Shown: positions 27,636 to 35,689 of the stretch, in pieces
Numbering within the stretch: the first letter of the stretch is position 1
Layout of the letters: each line of letters starts with the position of its first letter
Assembly: GCF_000430805.1 (NCBI RefSeq)
Contig: NZ_AUMS01000001.1
Coordinates: 1 to 64,000 of the forward strand
Reading direction: 5' to 3'
Length of the DNA: 64,000 nt
Source of the DNA: Chitinilyticum aquatile DSM 21506
GTDB lineage: Bacteria; Pseudomonadota; Gammaproteobacteria; Burkholderiales; Chitinibacteraceae
Notes under the pieces: model-generated
The model's database searches: none
Told to the model about the DNA's origin: nothing
What the model saw: only the letters and a program-made list of their open reading frames with translations
Position numbers and translations under genes: made by a program

Positions 27636-28559
27636 TTATGGTTTATGCGTGACAGGGGCGGCCGGTTTAGGTGATTTCTGATACGCAGGAATACCCAGCA
27701 ACTGGTCAATCGTCACCAGTTCATAGCCACTTGCCTTTAGCCAAGGAATCAGCTGATCAACAGCCTCAACGGTTTGGCTTCGCTTGCCACCACCATCGTG
27801 CATCAGAATAATGGCCTCTTCATGCAGATTGTCCTGAACGGCACGGACAATATTATGCGTTCCAAACAGCATCCGGTTTCGAAACCAGTCACGTGTATCC
27901 AGCGACCACTGAATCACGGTCAGGCCATGCTGGCGCATCATGCCAATTTGGTCATTGTTCATGCGTCCATAAGGCGGGCGCATCAGCGCCGGCGTCACGC
28001 CCAGCAGTCTCTGATAAATTGCCTGTGTGCGCCCGAACTGCTCATCCCAGACATAGCTGTCTTCCATTGCGATCATGGTGCCATCGGCCTTCGGTGGTGC
28101 ATCAAGGGGCACCAGTTCGCCATGATCGAAACCGTGACTGCCCAGCGTATGCCCTTCCAGATAAGCCCTGCGCACAATATCCGGCGAGTCTTCCAGCCGT
28201 AGCCCAAGCCAGAAGAATGTTGCTTTCACATGATGCTTGGCCAGCACATCAAGCAATTGCCGGCTGTATTCGGTCGGACCATCATCAAACGTCAGTGCCA
28301 CCATCCGCCGGTTGCCCGGCCCGGAAAGCCAGTATTGGCCCGGGAATTTCGCGGCCTGTGTTTCCATGATCTTGTTGGGGTCAAACTGCTCCCAGTCGTC
28401 AGGCACGACGGTCACTATGCGCTGGACTTTCTTGCCCGGCTGCAGCTGCGGAGTCCCGGGCGTCAATGGCGGACGAGGCCACCATTCCCAGCCAGTCCAT
28501 CCCAGTATCAGCAATAACATGGCCACGGTAATTATCCGTTTCAAACCAAAGCGAATCAT
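27636..28559 (-). CDS. Membrane-anchored polysaccharide deacetylase (NodB)
   Basis: The 307-residue protein has an N-terminal membrane anchor (RIITVAMLLLILGWTGWEWW) and a NodB/CE4 domain. Motif 1 is TFDDGP, motif 2 is HTLGSHGFDH with its zinc histidines, and motif 3 is RPPYGRMNNDQIG. A late ILMHDGGG carries the catalytic His. It should remove acetyl groups from a cell-envelope or extracellular glycan, with the substrate unknown. The ATG at 28559 has GGAGG 6 bp upstream. It diverges from the sugar permease genes. Confidence 0.88.
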   Translation of the reverse strand: MIRFGLKRIITVAMLLLILGWTGWEWWPRPPLTPGTPQLQPGKKVQRIVTVVPDDWEQFDPNKIMETQAAKFPGQYWLSGPGNRRMVALTFDDGPTEYSRQLLDVLAKHHVKATFFWLGLRLEDSPDIVRRAYLEGHTLGSHGFDHGELVPLDAPPKADGTMIAMEDSYVWDEQFGRTQAIYQRLLGVTPALMRPPYGRMNNDQIGMMRQHGLTVIQWSLDTRDWFRNRMLFGTHNIVRAVQDNLHEEAIILMHDGGGKRSQTVEAVDQLIPWLKASGYELVTIDQLLGIPAYQKSPKPAAPVTHKP

Positions 28560-28722
28560 GATCATCCTCCAGGGCTTTATCAGCCCGAACTGTAAGCCGC
28601 TGGGTCGGTAAAAGTTTTCATGCCTTGCGAAGTCGTGTGCGCCACTGAAATCGCAAGTCCTGAAAACTTGTGGGCCGTACGAATTTCAACAATGAAGCGG
28701 TTCAAGTTGCTGAGGAAAGATC

Positions 28723-29613
28723 ATGGCCATGCCTGGAGTTCATCAACGTCATGCCTGGATAATGGCGAGCCCATTTCTGTTGTTTTTTGCCGTGTTTACG
28801 GTCTGGCCACTGCTCTTCAATGGCTGGCTGGCCTTTCATGATTTCCATTTGCGTACCGGCAATACGCTCTGGAACGGCTTTGCCAACTTTGTGGCACTTG
28901 CCGAAGATGATTCCACCTTTCATCCGGCAGTCAAAAATTCGGCGCTCTTCCTGCTCACTGTGCCGGTGATCCAGATTTGCGCATTGGCACTGGCACTATT
29001 GCTGAATCCGGACAAGCCCCTGCTGGGTACATTCCGGGTCCTGTTCTATACCCCGGTGGTGATCGCAATTTCGATTGGCGCACTGGTCTGGCGCCAGATT
29101 CTGATGCCGGACGGGATGCTCACCTGGATCGGCGCCACGCTGCTGGGGGTCGACATGCAGCAGATGCCGGACTGGCTTAATGATCAGCGCACGGCGCTGT
29201 GGTCGGTTATGGCGTTTTTCTGCTGGAAACACATCGGCTATTACATGGTGTTGTATCTGGCAGGTCTCCAAGCCGTGCCGAAAACACTGCTTGAAGCAGC
29301 AACGCTTGACGGAGCGAACTACGGCATGCGCCTGCGTCACGTGGTCTTTCCGGCCATTCAACCCGTGATTCTGCTGAGCACATTACTGTGCACCATCAGC
29401 GCGCTGCGCGCCTTCCAGGAAATTCTGGTGATGACCGGGGGCGACGCCGACACCCAGACCGTGCCGCTCTATGTGTTTGGCGCCGCCATTTTCGGGCTGA
29501 ACTTCGGCGTGGCCGCCGCCGCCGCACTGCTGCTTACACTGGTTTGCCTGGGGTTGGCCTGGCTGCAGTGGAAATGGCTGGGCGAAGATGGCCTGCTGCG
29601 CCGCGGACTGTAA
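28723..29613 (+). CDS. Sugar ABC transporter permease, MalF-like
   Basis: The 296-residue inner-membrane protein has six helices and the EAA loop EAATLDGANYGMRLRHVVFP, where the ATPase docks. It begins WIMASPFLLFFAVFTVWPLL, the usual start of CUT1-family sugar permeases (MalF/UgpA/GtsB class). GAGGAAAG precedes the ATG. It is followed by its MalG-type partner, but no ATPase or binding protein is nearby. The nearest binding-protein domain is the one fused to the chemoreceptor 8.6 kb upstream. Confidence 0.9.
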   Translation: MAMPGVHQRHAWIMASPFLLFFAVFTVWPLLFNGWLAFHDFHLRTGNTLWNGFANFVALAEDDSTFHPAVKNSALFLLTVPVIQICALALALLLNPDKPLLGTFRVLFYTPVVIAISIGALVWRQILMPDGMLTWIGATLLGVDMQQMPDWLNDQRTALWSVMAFFCWKHIGYYMVLYLAGLQAVPKTLLEAATLDGANYGMRLRHVVFPAIQPVILLSTLLCTISALRAFQEILVMTGGDADTQTVPLYVFGAAIFGLNFGVAAAAALLLTLVCLGLAWLQWKWLGEDGLLRRGL

Positions 29614-29632
29614 TGGATAAGGGAGAATCAAG

Positions 29633-30511
29633 ATGTCGAGCACCATCCTCACGCCAAACCAGTCCCTACGCTGCATCCTTTCTCGCGCGCAGCGGCTGGC
29701 CCGCGCCACACCTGAATTGGCCCGTTACGGCATTCTGCTGGCAATGACCATGCTGACCCTGTTTCCACTGGTCTGGGTAGTCTCCAGCGCGCTATCTACC
29801 GACACAGGCAATATCTGGCACTTTCCGTCGGCCTTCTGGCCAACCAGACCGGGATTTTTCTGGTTCGAGCGCGTGCTTGCCGAAATTCCGTTCGGGCGCT
29901 ACCTGATCAATTCACTGGGTATCGCCATCATCACAACCGTATTCATAGCTTTGCTGGCCATACCTTGCGGTTATGCCTTCGCGATGATCAACTTCCGAGG
30001 CAAAACACCGCTACTGACGCTGCTGGTGATCACGCTGATGATTCCGTCTGAACTGTCGATGATTCCCAATTACCTGACCTTTTCACGGCTCGGATTGATC
30101 GACAGTTACAGTTCGGTCATCATCCCCAATCTGGCTAGCGCATTTGGCGTGCTGCTGATGAAACAGGCTTTTCAGGATCTCCCGCGTGAAGTACTGGAAG
30201 CTGCCCGCATTGACGGCGCAGGCGAATGGCAACTGCTCTGGCACGTCGCGCTGCCGATGGCCAGACCCATGGTCGCGACCTTGCTGATTTTTAGCTTTGT
30301 GCAGTCCTGGAACGACTATTTCTGGCCTTCCGTGGTGCTGAAAAGCCGGGAAAAAATGCCGCTCGCCGTCGGTATCTTCCACGACCTGACCGGTCCGTTC
30401 GCCGTCTCCACCGGCATGATTCTTGCCGCCGTGATCCTGGCGATCATTCCCGCACTGCTGCTGTTTGCGCTAACCCAGCGTTTCTTTATATCCAGAAATG
30501 CAGAAAATTGA
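29633..30511 (+). CDS. Sugar ABC transporter permease, MalG-like
   Basis: The 292-residue partner permease has six helices and the EAA loop EAARIDGAGEWQLLWHVALP. Other CUT1 features are FPLVWVVSSALSTDTGNIWH, AFAMINFRGKTPL and FVQSWNDYFWPSVVL. AAGGGAGA precedes the ATG and the gap to the first permease is 19 bp, so both are in one operon. With the MalF-like partner it should form a disaccharide or monosaccharide channel. It must borrow a shared ATPase of the MsmK/UgpC type encoded elsewhere. Confidence 0.9.
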   Translation: MSSTILTPNQSLRCILSRAQRLARATPELARYGILLAMTMLTLFPLVWVVSSALSTDTGNIWHFPSAFWPTRPGFFWFERVLAEIPFGRYLINSLGIAIITTVFIALLAIPCGYAFAMINFRGKTPLLTLLVITLMIPSELSMIPNYLTFSRLGLIDSYSSVIIPNLASAFGVLLMKQAFQDLPREVLEAARIDGAGEWQLLWHVALPMARPMVATLLIFSFVQSWNDYFWPSVVLKSREKMPLAVGIFHDLTGPFAVSTGMILAAVILAIIPALLLFALTQRFFISRNAEN

Positions 30512-30932
30512 ATTGACTACTCATCCCGGCTTGGAGGGGGGGTGCCCAGTGGAATTGCGGTCCTTGTGCCCGATACAACGTGCCATAGGGCGCAGATTTC
30601 CTATCAGGCTCATGGCTGCCACTGGCCTTTTCTTTTCAAATAGCCGGCCGGTGAATGCACTGGCTTGGTTGGTGGATGGTCGCAGCGGCTCCGGCTCGGC
30701 CGTGCAGATGGTTGTTCATGCATGACACTCGAATCAGATCAGGATGCAGCAAGGGTATTCAAGACTGAAGGGCGGAGATAGAGCAGCCTGATGCAGATTG
30801 CCCAATTTTCATCCGCGATTAGGCGAATGGATCCAGTTTGCCGCGCGTTTCCTGCTTCTTGCGTCTTGCTTCTTGCGGCAGGGTAGAATCACGGTTTGGC
30901 GTGATGCTCGATGCTCTACAGGAAATATGACA
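30512..30932. other. 420 bp gap without a recognised gene
   Basis: The only open frame (30498-30725, plus) overlaps the permease end and gives a 75-residue product with no recognisable domain. A CAGGAA site at the right end serves the SDR gene. No hairpin terminator or palindromic repeat is obvious. The stretch may hold decayed remains of the rest of the sugar operon. Confidence 0.4.
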
Positions 30933-31688
30933 ATGACAGATTGGAAAAACTATCAGGCTCCGGCCGGTTCGCTGGCTGGTCGCGTGATTCTGGTGACCGG
31001 TGCGGGGCAGGGCCTGGGCGCAACGGCTGCGCTGGCTTACGCCCAGCATGGCGCCACCGTGATTCTGCTGGGGCGCAACGAGAAAAAACTCGCGCGCACC
31101 TACGATGCTATCGAAGCAGCCGGCTATCCGCAGCCGGCAGCCATTCCGATGGATCTGGCCAAGATCAGCGAGGCGGAAATCGCCCAACTGGGCATCACCA
31201 TCCAGAAAGAATTTGGTCGGCTTGACGGCATCCTGCATGCCGCCAACGGTTTTTCCTTCCTGTCGCCGCTGACCAACCAGAAACTCGACGAATGGGTGGA
31301 CATGTTCAAGGTGAATGTCGCTGCGCCGTTCGCAATCAACCGCGGCCTGCTGCCGCTCCTGAGCCGTGCCCCGGATGCCGCCATCGTTCATCTGGGTGAA
31401 TCGCACGCACTGCAGCCGGCAGCCTTCTGGGGCGGCTACAGCGTGAGCAAGGCAGGGCAGAAGAATCTGGTCGAAATCGCCGCCAGCGAGTGGGACAACC
31501 TGCCGCAGTTGCGCATCAACCTGCTGGTGCCGGGGCCGATCCAGTCGCCGTTCCGTCTGGCCACGCACCCGGCCGAGCCGAAGGAAAGCCTGCCGCCGGT
31601 GGAAGCCATCGTGCCGGCGCTGCTGTACTGGATGGGCAGTGCCAGCCATGGCCAGAGTGGCCTGACACTGGAGTTTGCCAGCCACTGA
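30933..31688 (+). CDS. YciK-like short-chain dehydrogenase
   Basis: This 251-residue Rossmann-fold oxidoreductase has the cofactor motif VILVTGAGQGLGATAALAYA, the HAANGFSFLSPLTNQ region and the catalytic YSVSKAGQKNL (YxxxK). Phrases such as DWKNYQAPAGSLAGRV and LPQLRINLLVPGPIQSPFR match the YciK subgroup, whose substrate is unknown. The ATG at 30933 has AGGA 9 bp upstream, and an in-frame ATG two codons earlier is possible. It stands alone, with a terminator 150 bp downstream. Confidence 0.88.
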   Translation: MTDWKNYQAPAGSLAGRVILVTGAGQGLGATAALAYAQHGATVILLGRNEKKLARTYDAIEAAGYPQPAAIPMDLAKISEAEIAQLGITIQKEFGRLDGILHAANGFSFLSPLTNQKLDEWVDMFKVNVAAPFAINRGLLPLLSRAPDAAIVHLGESHALQPAAFWGGYSVSKAGQKNLVEIAASEWDNLPQLRINLLVPGPIQSPFRLATHPAEPKESLPPVEAIVPALLYWMGSASHGQSGLTLEFASH

Positions 31689-31706
31689 GACGCCGTCTGG
31701 CGGCAG

Positions 31707-31760
31707 TGGTAATAGTACCAAAGTCTTTTGAAAGCAAAAGGGAACTTGGCTGCGGATGCC
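31707..31760. repeat. Degenerate palindromic repeat, copy 15
   Basis: GGTAATAGTACC, then CTTTTGAAAGCAAAAGGG and GCGGATGCC follow the order of the family's motifs (GGTA, CTTTT loop AAAAGGG, GGATACC) with several mismatches. It is after the SDR gene. Confidence 0.4.
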
Positions 31761-31837
31761 TGGTCAGATCACCTGATTCCGTTACGGATGCAAAGAATTG
31801 CCTGCATGCGCGGACATCACGCTCCAATCTCCCTGTT

Positions 31838-31867
31838 CACCCCGCCATGTTGCGGGGTGTTTTTTTT
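31838..31867 (+). terminator. Intrinsic terminator after the SDR gene
   Basis: CACCCCGC / GCGGGGTG is followed by nine T residues. It is a textbook plus-strand terminator ending just before the convergent DUF3313 gene. Confidence 0.85.
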
Positions 31868-31873
31868 GCCCGT

Positions 31874-32551
31874 TCAGTGTGCCGCATTCACGCCCAGAGC
31901 CAGCGCGAGCTGGCGGGCGCTGTTGCGGCAGAGCGTATCGATTTCCTTCTGCAGCAGCTCCAGCGTGATCTGTTCATCCTTGAACTTGCTCTTGCTGGTC
32001 TGGCGCTGGTTCACGCTGCCGGCCAGCAGCTCGCCGGTCTGTGCATTTTCCAGCTGTGCCATGGTACCCACGCGCAGCAGGTAGGGCTCGCGGCCGACGA
32101 CCTGCTTGGTGAGGTTGATGGCCGCCTTTGCGGGCAGGATATCGACCACTTTCTTGTCCGGACGGACCTGCCCCATGCCGGTGACCGCCACGCGCAGGCG
32201 CAGTACATCCGGGCCGGCCTCATCGGTGACCGTCAGCCCCGTTTTTGCGATCTCTGCTGCGAGAGCCTGCTGGAAATAGCTGGCAATCCGGCTTTCTTCG
32301 CTGGGCTGCAGCAGTGTCCATTCACCCTGGGCATCCTTTTGCAGGAACAGCGGGGTTTCCACGATTACCTTGCGGTAGGCGTGCAAGTCGACCCCGGGCT
32401 GCAGGTACACTGCCTGGCCGGGATTCTTGCTGCTTTTCTGGAAGGCCGACAGCGGCAGGGTGAAGAGGTTTTCCTTCAGCAAGCCGGCAGCATGGGTGGT
32501 TGTGGCGCCCAGTAGTGACAGGGCGAGCAGGGCAGAGCGAAGCAGGCGCAT
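31874..32551 (-). CDS. DUF3313-type secreted protein
   Basis: The 225-residue precursor has a signal peptide (MRLLRSALLALSLLGATTTHAA) with no lipobox cysteine. The mature part has VDLHAYRKVIVETPLFLQKD, SRIASYFQQALAAEI and DVLRLRVAVTGMGQVRPDKK. The last part holds INLTKQVVGREPYLLRVGTM and AQTGELLAGSVNQRQTS. This matches DUF3313, a periplasmic or outer-membrane-associated family of unknown function. It is transcribed toward the SDR terminator and away from its upstream neighbour, the Bcr-type pump, on the same strand. Confidence 0.75.
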   Translation of the reverse strand: MRLLRSALLALSLLGATTTHAAGLLKENLFTLPLSAFQKSSKNPGQAVYLQPGVDLHAYRKVIVETPLFLQKDAQGEWTLLQPSEESRIASYFQQALAAEIAKTGLTVTDEAGPDVLRLRVAVTGMGQVRPDKKVVDILPAKAAINLTKQVVGREPYLLRVGTMAQLENAQTGELLAGSVNQRQTSKSKFKDEQITLELLQKEIDTLCRNSARQLALALGVNAAH

Positions 32552-32679
32552 GAGTCTGATTCCGTAGTATGGATTCGGGGGCCGCTTGAAGCTGCAGCAC
32601 GCTGGCGGCGATTATTCCGTTTGCGTAAAGCGCGCACAAGCGGCCACTGCGGTAAAAAGACCGCGTGCAGGCGGTAGTT

Positions 32680-33885
32680 TTACTGCTCCAGACGGATGGT
32701 CAGAAAACGGTAGGCCAGCCAGGCTCCGATGCCGCAGAAGGCCAGTGTGCTCGCCAGCGGCAGGGGGCTGCCGTCATGCCAGAAGCCCAGCAGAACGCCG
32801 CCGATGGTCGCCAGGCCGAATTGCAGTGTTCCCATCAGCGCCGAGGCCAGCCCGGCCTGCTGGCCGTGGCGCGCCAGAGCACCGGCGGTGGCATTCGCGG
32901 CGACAAAGCCCAGCGCGGCCAGATAGCTGTAGATGCAGCCCAGCAGCAGCCAGAAGGGCGGCGTGGCAAGCAGGCTGACGACCAGCAGCGTGGAGCTGGC
33001 GAGCGCAAGAATTGATACCGCGCGGGAGAGCAGCGTATCGAGCGAGCTGGTTTTCAGAAAGCGCGCGTTGAACTGGCTGGCAATGATGTAGCACGCGGCA
33101 ATGCTGCCGAAAATCATGCTGTAATGGCTGGGCGAGAGGCCATAGAGCTTCATCATCACGATGGGCGAGCCGGTGATGTAGGCAAACAGCCCGCCGACAG
33201 CCAGCCCGCCGGTAATCGCGTAGCCCATGAAGGCGCGGTCGCCCAGCAGGGCGCGATACGCACGCAGCGTTTCCGGAATATGGAAGGCCCGGTCGGTCTG
33301 CGCCGGGCGCGATTCGGGCAGCATCAGATGCAGCGCAATCATGCAGCTCAATGCAAAGGCGGCAAGCAGGTAGAACAGCGGCCGCCAGCCCAGCGTGGTC
33401 ACCACCCAGCTGCCCAGCAGGGGCGCCAGAATCGGAGCTATGCCCATCACCAGCACCAGCGAGGAAAAGACCTGCGCGGCGGAGCGGGCATCGCAGCGGT
33501 CGCGCACGATGGCGCGCGCAATCACCATGCCCGCACAGCCGCCCAGTGCCTGCACGAAACGCAGCGCAATCAGCGCATCGATGCTCGTCGCCAGCGCGCA
33601 GCCCAGCGAGGCCAGCAGATAGAGCGCCAGCCCGGCGAGCAGCGGCGGTTTGCGTCCGAAATGGTCGGACAGCGGGCCGTACAGCATCTGGCCGAGCGCC
33701 AGACCGATGAAATAGCTGGCGAGCGTGAGCTGCACGCTGCCGTCACTGGCGTGCAGATTGCTGGCAATCGCCGGCAGGCCTGGCAGATACATGTCGATGG
33801 AAAGCGGGCCGAGTGCGGTGAGCGCACCGAGCAGGATTACCCAGCCGGCAAAGCGGCTGCTGGCGGGGCTGGTAGAGTCATGCAT
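32680..33885 (-). CDS. Bcr/CflA-family drug efflux transporter
   Basis: The 401-residue MFS carrier has twelve helices. Motif A is LGQMLYGPLSDHFGRKPPL. The start region FAGWVILLGALTALGPLSIDMYLPGLPAI is diagnostic of Bcr/CflA drug:H+ antiporters. Motif C-like ILAPLLGSWVV also fits. Members export bicyclomycin, chloramphenicol or dipeptides in other bacteria. The ATG at 33885 is directly followed upstream by a palindromic repeat, so its promoter must lie in or beyond that repeat. Confidence 0.92.
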   Translation of the reverse strand: MHDSTSPASSRFAGWVILLGALTALGPLSIDMYLPGLPAIASNLHASDGSVQLTLASYFIGLALGQMLYGPLSDHFGRKPPLLAGLALYLLASLGCALATSIDALIALRFVQALGGCAGMVIARAIVRDRCDARSAAQVFSSLVLVMGIAPILAPLLGSWVVTTLGWRPLFYLLAAFALSCMIALHLMLPESRPAQTDRAFHIPETLRAYRALLGDRAFMGYAITGGLAVGGLFAYITGSPIVMMKLYGLSPSHYSMIFGSIAACYIIASQFNARFLKTSSLDTLLSRAVSILALASSTLLVVSLLATPPFWLLLGCIYSYLAALGFVAANATAGALARHGQQAGLASALMGTLQFGLATIGGVLLGFWHDGSPLPLASTLAFCGIGAWLAYRFLTIRLEQ

Positions 33886-33945
33886 GGGTATGTTTATGAA
33901 GCCTCCGGTTTTATTTGGCTATGAGTTTATATGGTCATGGGTATG
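33886..33945. repeat. Palindromic intergenic repeat, copy 7
   Basis: It begins GGGTATGTTTATGAAGCC, pairs imperfectly with TTGGCTATGAG and ends ATGGGTATG. It abuts the start codon of the Bcr-type pump. Confidence 0.65.
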
Positions 33946-33993
33946 CGTGCGGGCCGGCCAGAGCCGGCCCGCCATTTAAAACCTGATGCACCA

Positions 33994-34257
33994 GGCTCTG
34001 TTGATGTCTTGTTTGTGTGTCCGGTGGAGCGCTTTTGCGCCGAATCAAGGCGTTGCGAGCGCCGCATAACGAGTTATGTCAGCGAAGCAACAACGCGGAG
34101 TCGGCGCAAAAACGCCCAGCCCTCCGGGTTTGGCTGTTTTTGGCCTGATACAGCGTTGCAAAGCCCTTGCATAGAATGACTATGCGGTGGACTTCGCGCC
34201 TTGTCTCAGGCCAAAAACAGCACAAACGGACATCGCAAACTAGACATCAACAGAGCC
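33994..34257. mobile_element. 264 bp MITE-like element with 22 bp terminal inverted repeats
   Basis: The left end GGCTCTGTTGATGTCTTG matches the inverted right end GGCTCTGTTGATGTCTAG, with 21 of 22 bases identical over the full ends. No open frame of note lies inside. Internal short palindromes include CATAACGAGTTATG and GCATAGAATGACTATGC. Non-coding DNA bounded by transposon-like ends suggests a non-autonomous element moved by an IS elsewhere. No clear target duplication was found. Confidence 0.7.
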
Positions 34258-34287
34258 CGACATACAAGCGTAATATTGCCGTCGCAA

Positions 34288-34923
34288 TCAGTAGGCAGCG
34301 GTAAAGCGCTGCTGCGGATAGCGGGCCGCTTCGGCTTCATCCAGCACGGCAATGGCGAAGTCGGCGAGCGAAATGCGGCTCTGGCCTTCCGCGTCGACCA
34401 GCAGATCATCCTGGCCGAGATGGAACTGGCCGGTGCGTTCGCCCGGCGCAATCATCGCGGCGGGGCTGGCCATGGTCCAGGCGAGGTCCTCTTCTGCGCG
34501 CAGCTGCAGCAGGGCCTGACGGGCGCCTTCGGCGCTGGCTTTCCACTCGGCAGGAAATTCGGGGGTATCGATCAGCTGCACGCCCGGTGCAACAAACAGG
34601 CTGCCCGCTCCGCCGATGGTCAGCAGGCGGACAGCAGCCTGTTTGGTGGCGGCCACGATGCTGCGGAAGCCTGCCAGGTAGTAATCCAGTGTGCTGCTGG
34701 TGCTGTGGCCGCTGAAGGCGCTGAGTACCAGATCATGCCCCTTCAGCTGGGCGGCCAGCGCGGCCGTGTCGGCTACATCGCTGTGCAGTGCGGTGAGCTG
34801 CGGATGTGCGGGCAGTTTTTCCGGCTGGCGCACGAGGGCGGTGACGGTGTGGCCGCGCTGCAGCGCTTCATTGAGGAGGGCCGTGCCGATAAAGCCGCTG
34901 GCGCCGATGAGTGCGATTTTCAT
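34288..34923 (-). CDS. NAD(P)-binding NmrA/YwnB-like oxidoreductase
   Basis: The 211-residue atypical SDR starts MKIALIGASGFIGTALLNEA, with the GxxGxxG dinucleotide motif. It continues GHTVTALVRQPEKL, RLLTIGGAGSLFVAPGVQLI and a C-terminal ISLADFAIAVLDEAE. It lacks the YxxxK catalytic pair of classical SDRs, as expected for NmrA/YwnB-like quinone or flavin reductases and redox sensors. It lies 38 bp downstream of the DsbA-like gene and is likely in one operon controlled by the divergent LysR protein. Confidence 0.85.
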   Translation of the reverse strand: MKIALIGASGFIGTALLNEALQRGHTVTALVRQPEKLPAHPQLTALHSDVADTAALAAQLKGHDLVLSAFSGHSTSSTLDYYLAGFRSIVAATKQAAVRLLTIGGAGSLFVAPGVQLIDTPEFPAEWKASAEGARQALLQLRAEEDLAWTMASPAAMIAPGERTGQFHLGQDDLLVDAEGQSRISLADFAIAVLDEAEAARYPQQRFTAAY

Positions 34924-34961
34924 GATGTTGGTCCTGTGTGTCGTTATGGGGGTGATTCGGT

Positions 34962-35558
34962 TCAGTACAGCAGCTGCGAGGGCAGCACCTGGGGTTGGCC
35001 CTGTTTGCCTGTTTCAGTAAGCAGCAGCGCAGGCACGCCGCGCAGGCCGTGTTCCTGCATCAGCCGGCGGGCAGTGCCGACCAGTGCGTGCAGTTCAGCC
35101 GGCCAGGGTTCGGCCAGCGCGGTTCGCAGGCTGGCGGCCGGAATGCCGAAGGCTTCGCCAACGTTTGCGTGCGCAGCCAGGCTCACGTCGCCGTCGACAT
35201 AACGCAGCCGCTGCAGTGCGTGCAGGATGGCGGCGCTCTTTTCCGGGGCAGAGCGGCTGATCAGGAACCATGCCAGCGTCGTCAGGCTGGAATCAAAGGC
35301 CTGAGTCGCATCGCCCAGGATCCGCTCGCGGTATGCCGTGGAAAAGGGCTGGCCGGTCAGCGCGGCGATTTTCTGGTCGGCCTGCCAGAAGTAGGCGCGG
35401 CGATCGTCGTCGGGGTAATCGGGGTGGCAGAAAAGGCCGGAGGGCAGCAGCTGCCATGTCGCATCGGGGTGGGCCGCGGCCAGTTTTTCCAGCCCCGGCT
35501 GCGCGCCATAGCACCAGCCGCACCACGGGTCGAAAATCAGGATGAAGGTCTTGTTCAC
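34962..35558 (-). CDS. DsbA-family thioredoxin-fold protein (CGWC)
   Basis: The 198-residue protein starts MNKTFILIFDPWCGWCYGAQ, with the redox-active Cys13-Gly-Trp-Cys16. The insertion domain is helical, and the cis-Pro loop is RGVPALLLTE. No signal peptide is present, so it is cytoplasmic, as for FrnE-like or 2-hydroxychromene-isomerase-like DsbA relatives, not a periplasmic disulfide oxidase. It is the first gene of the minus-strand pair and diverges from the LysR gene. Confidence 0.87.
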   Translation of the reverse strand: MNKTFILIFDPWCGWCYGAQPGLEKLAAAHPDATWQLLPSGLFCHPDYPDDDRRAYFWQADQKIAALTGQPFSTAYRERILGDATQAFDSSLTTLAWFLISRSAPEKSAAILHALQRLRYVDGDVSLAAHANVGEAFGIPAASLRTALAEPWPAELHALVGTARRLMQEHGLRGVPALLLTETGKQGQPQVLPSQLLY

Positions 35559-35602
35559 GGGAAGGCTCGCTCTGTATTGATGGCGCCATCTTCCGTGATT
35601 GC

Positions 35603-35657
35603 ATTGTTTTGATAAATAATGTTTTTGATGATTTACTGTTTATAAAATCAAGACAAT
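35603..35657. promoter_or_regulatory. Candidate LysR operator
   Basis: ATTGTTTTGAT and the mirrored ATCAAGACAAT match at 10 of 11 bases across a 33 bp A/T-rich spacer. The site lies between the DsbA-like gene and its divergent LysR regulator. Confidence 0.5.
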
Positions 35658-35689
35658 TAAGCGCATCAGACGTTTGCAGGAGCCATGCC

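Noticed and set aside
30498-30725. 75-codon frame after the MalG-like permease
   Set aside because: It overlaps the permease end, has no good start site and no domain. Treated as non-coding or decayed.
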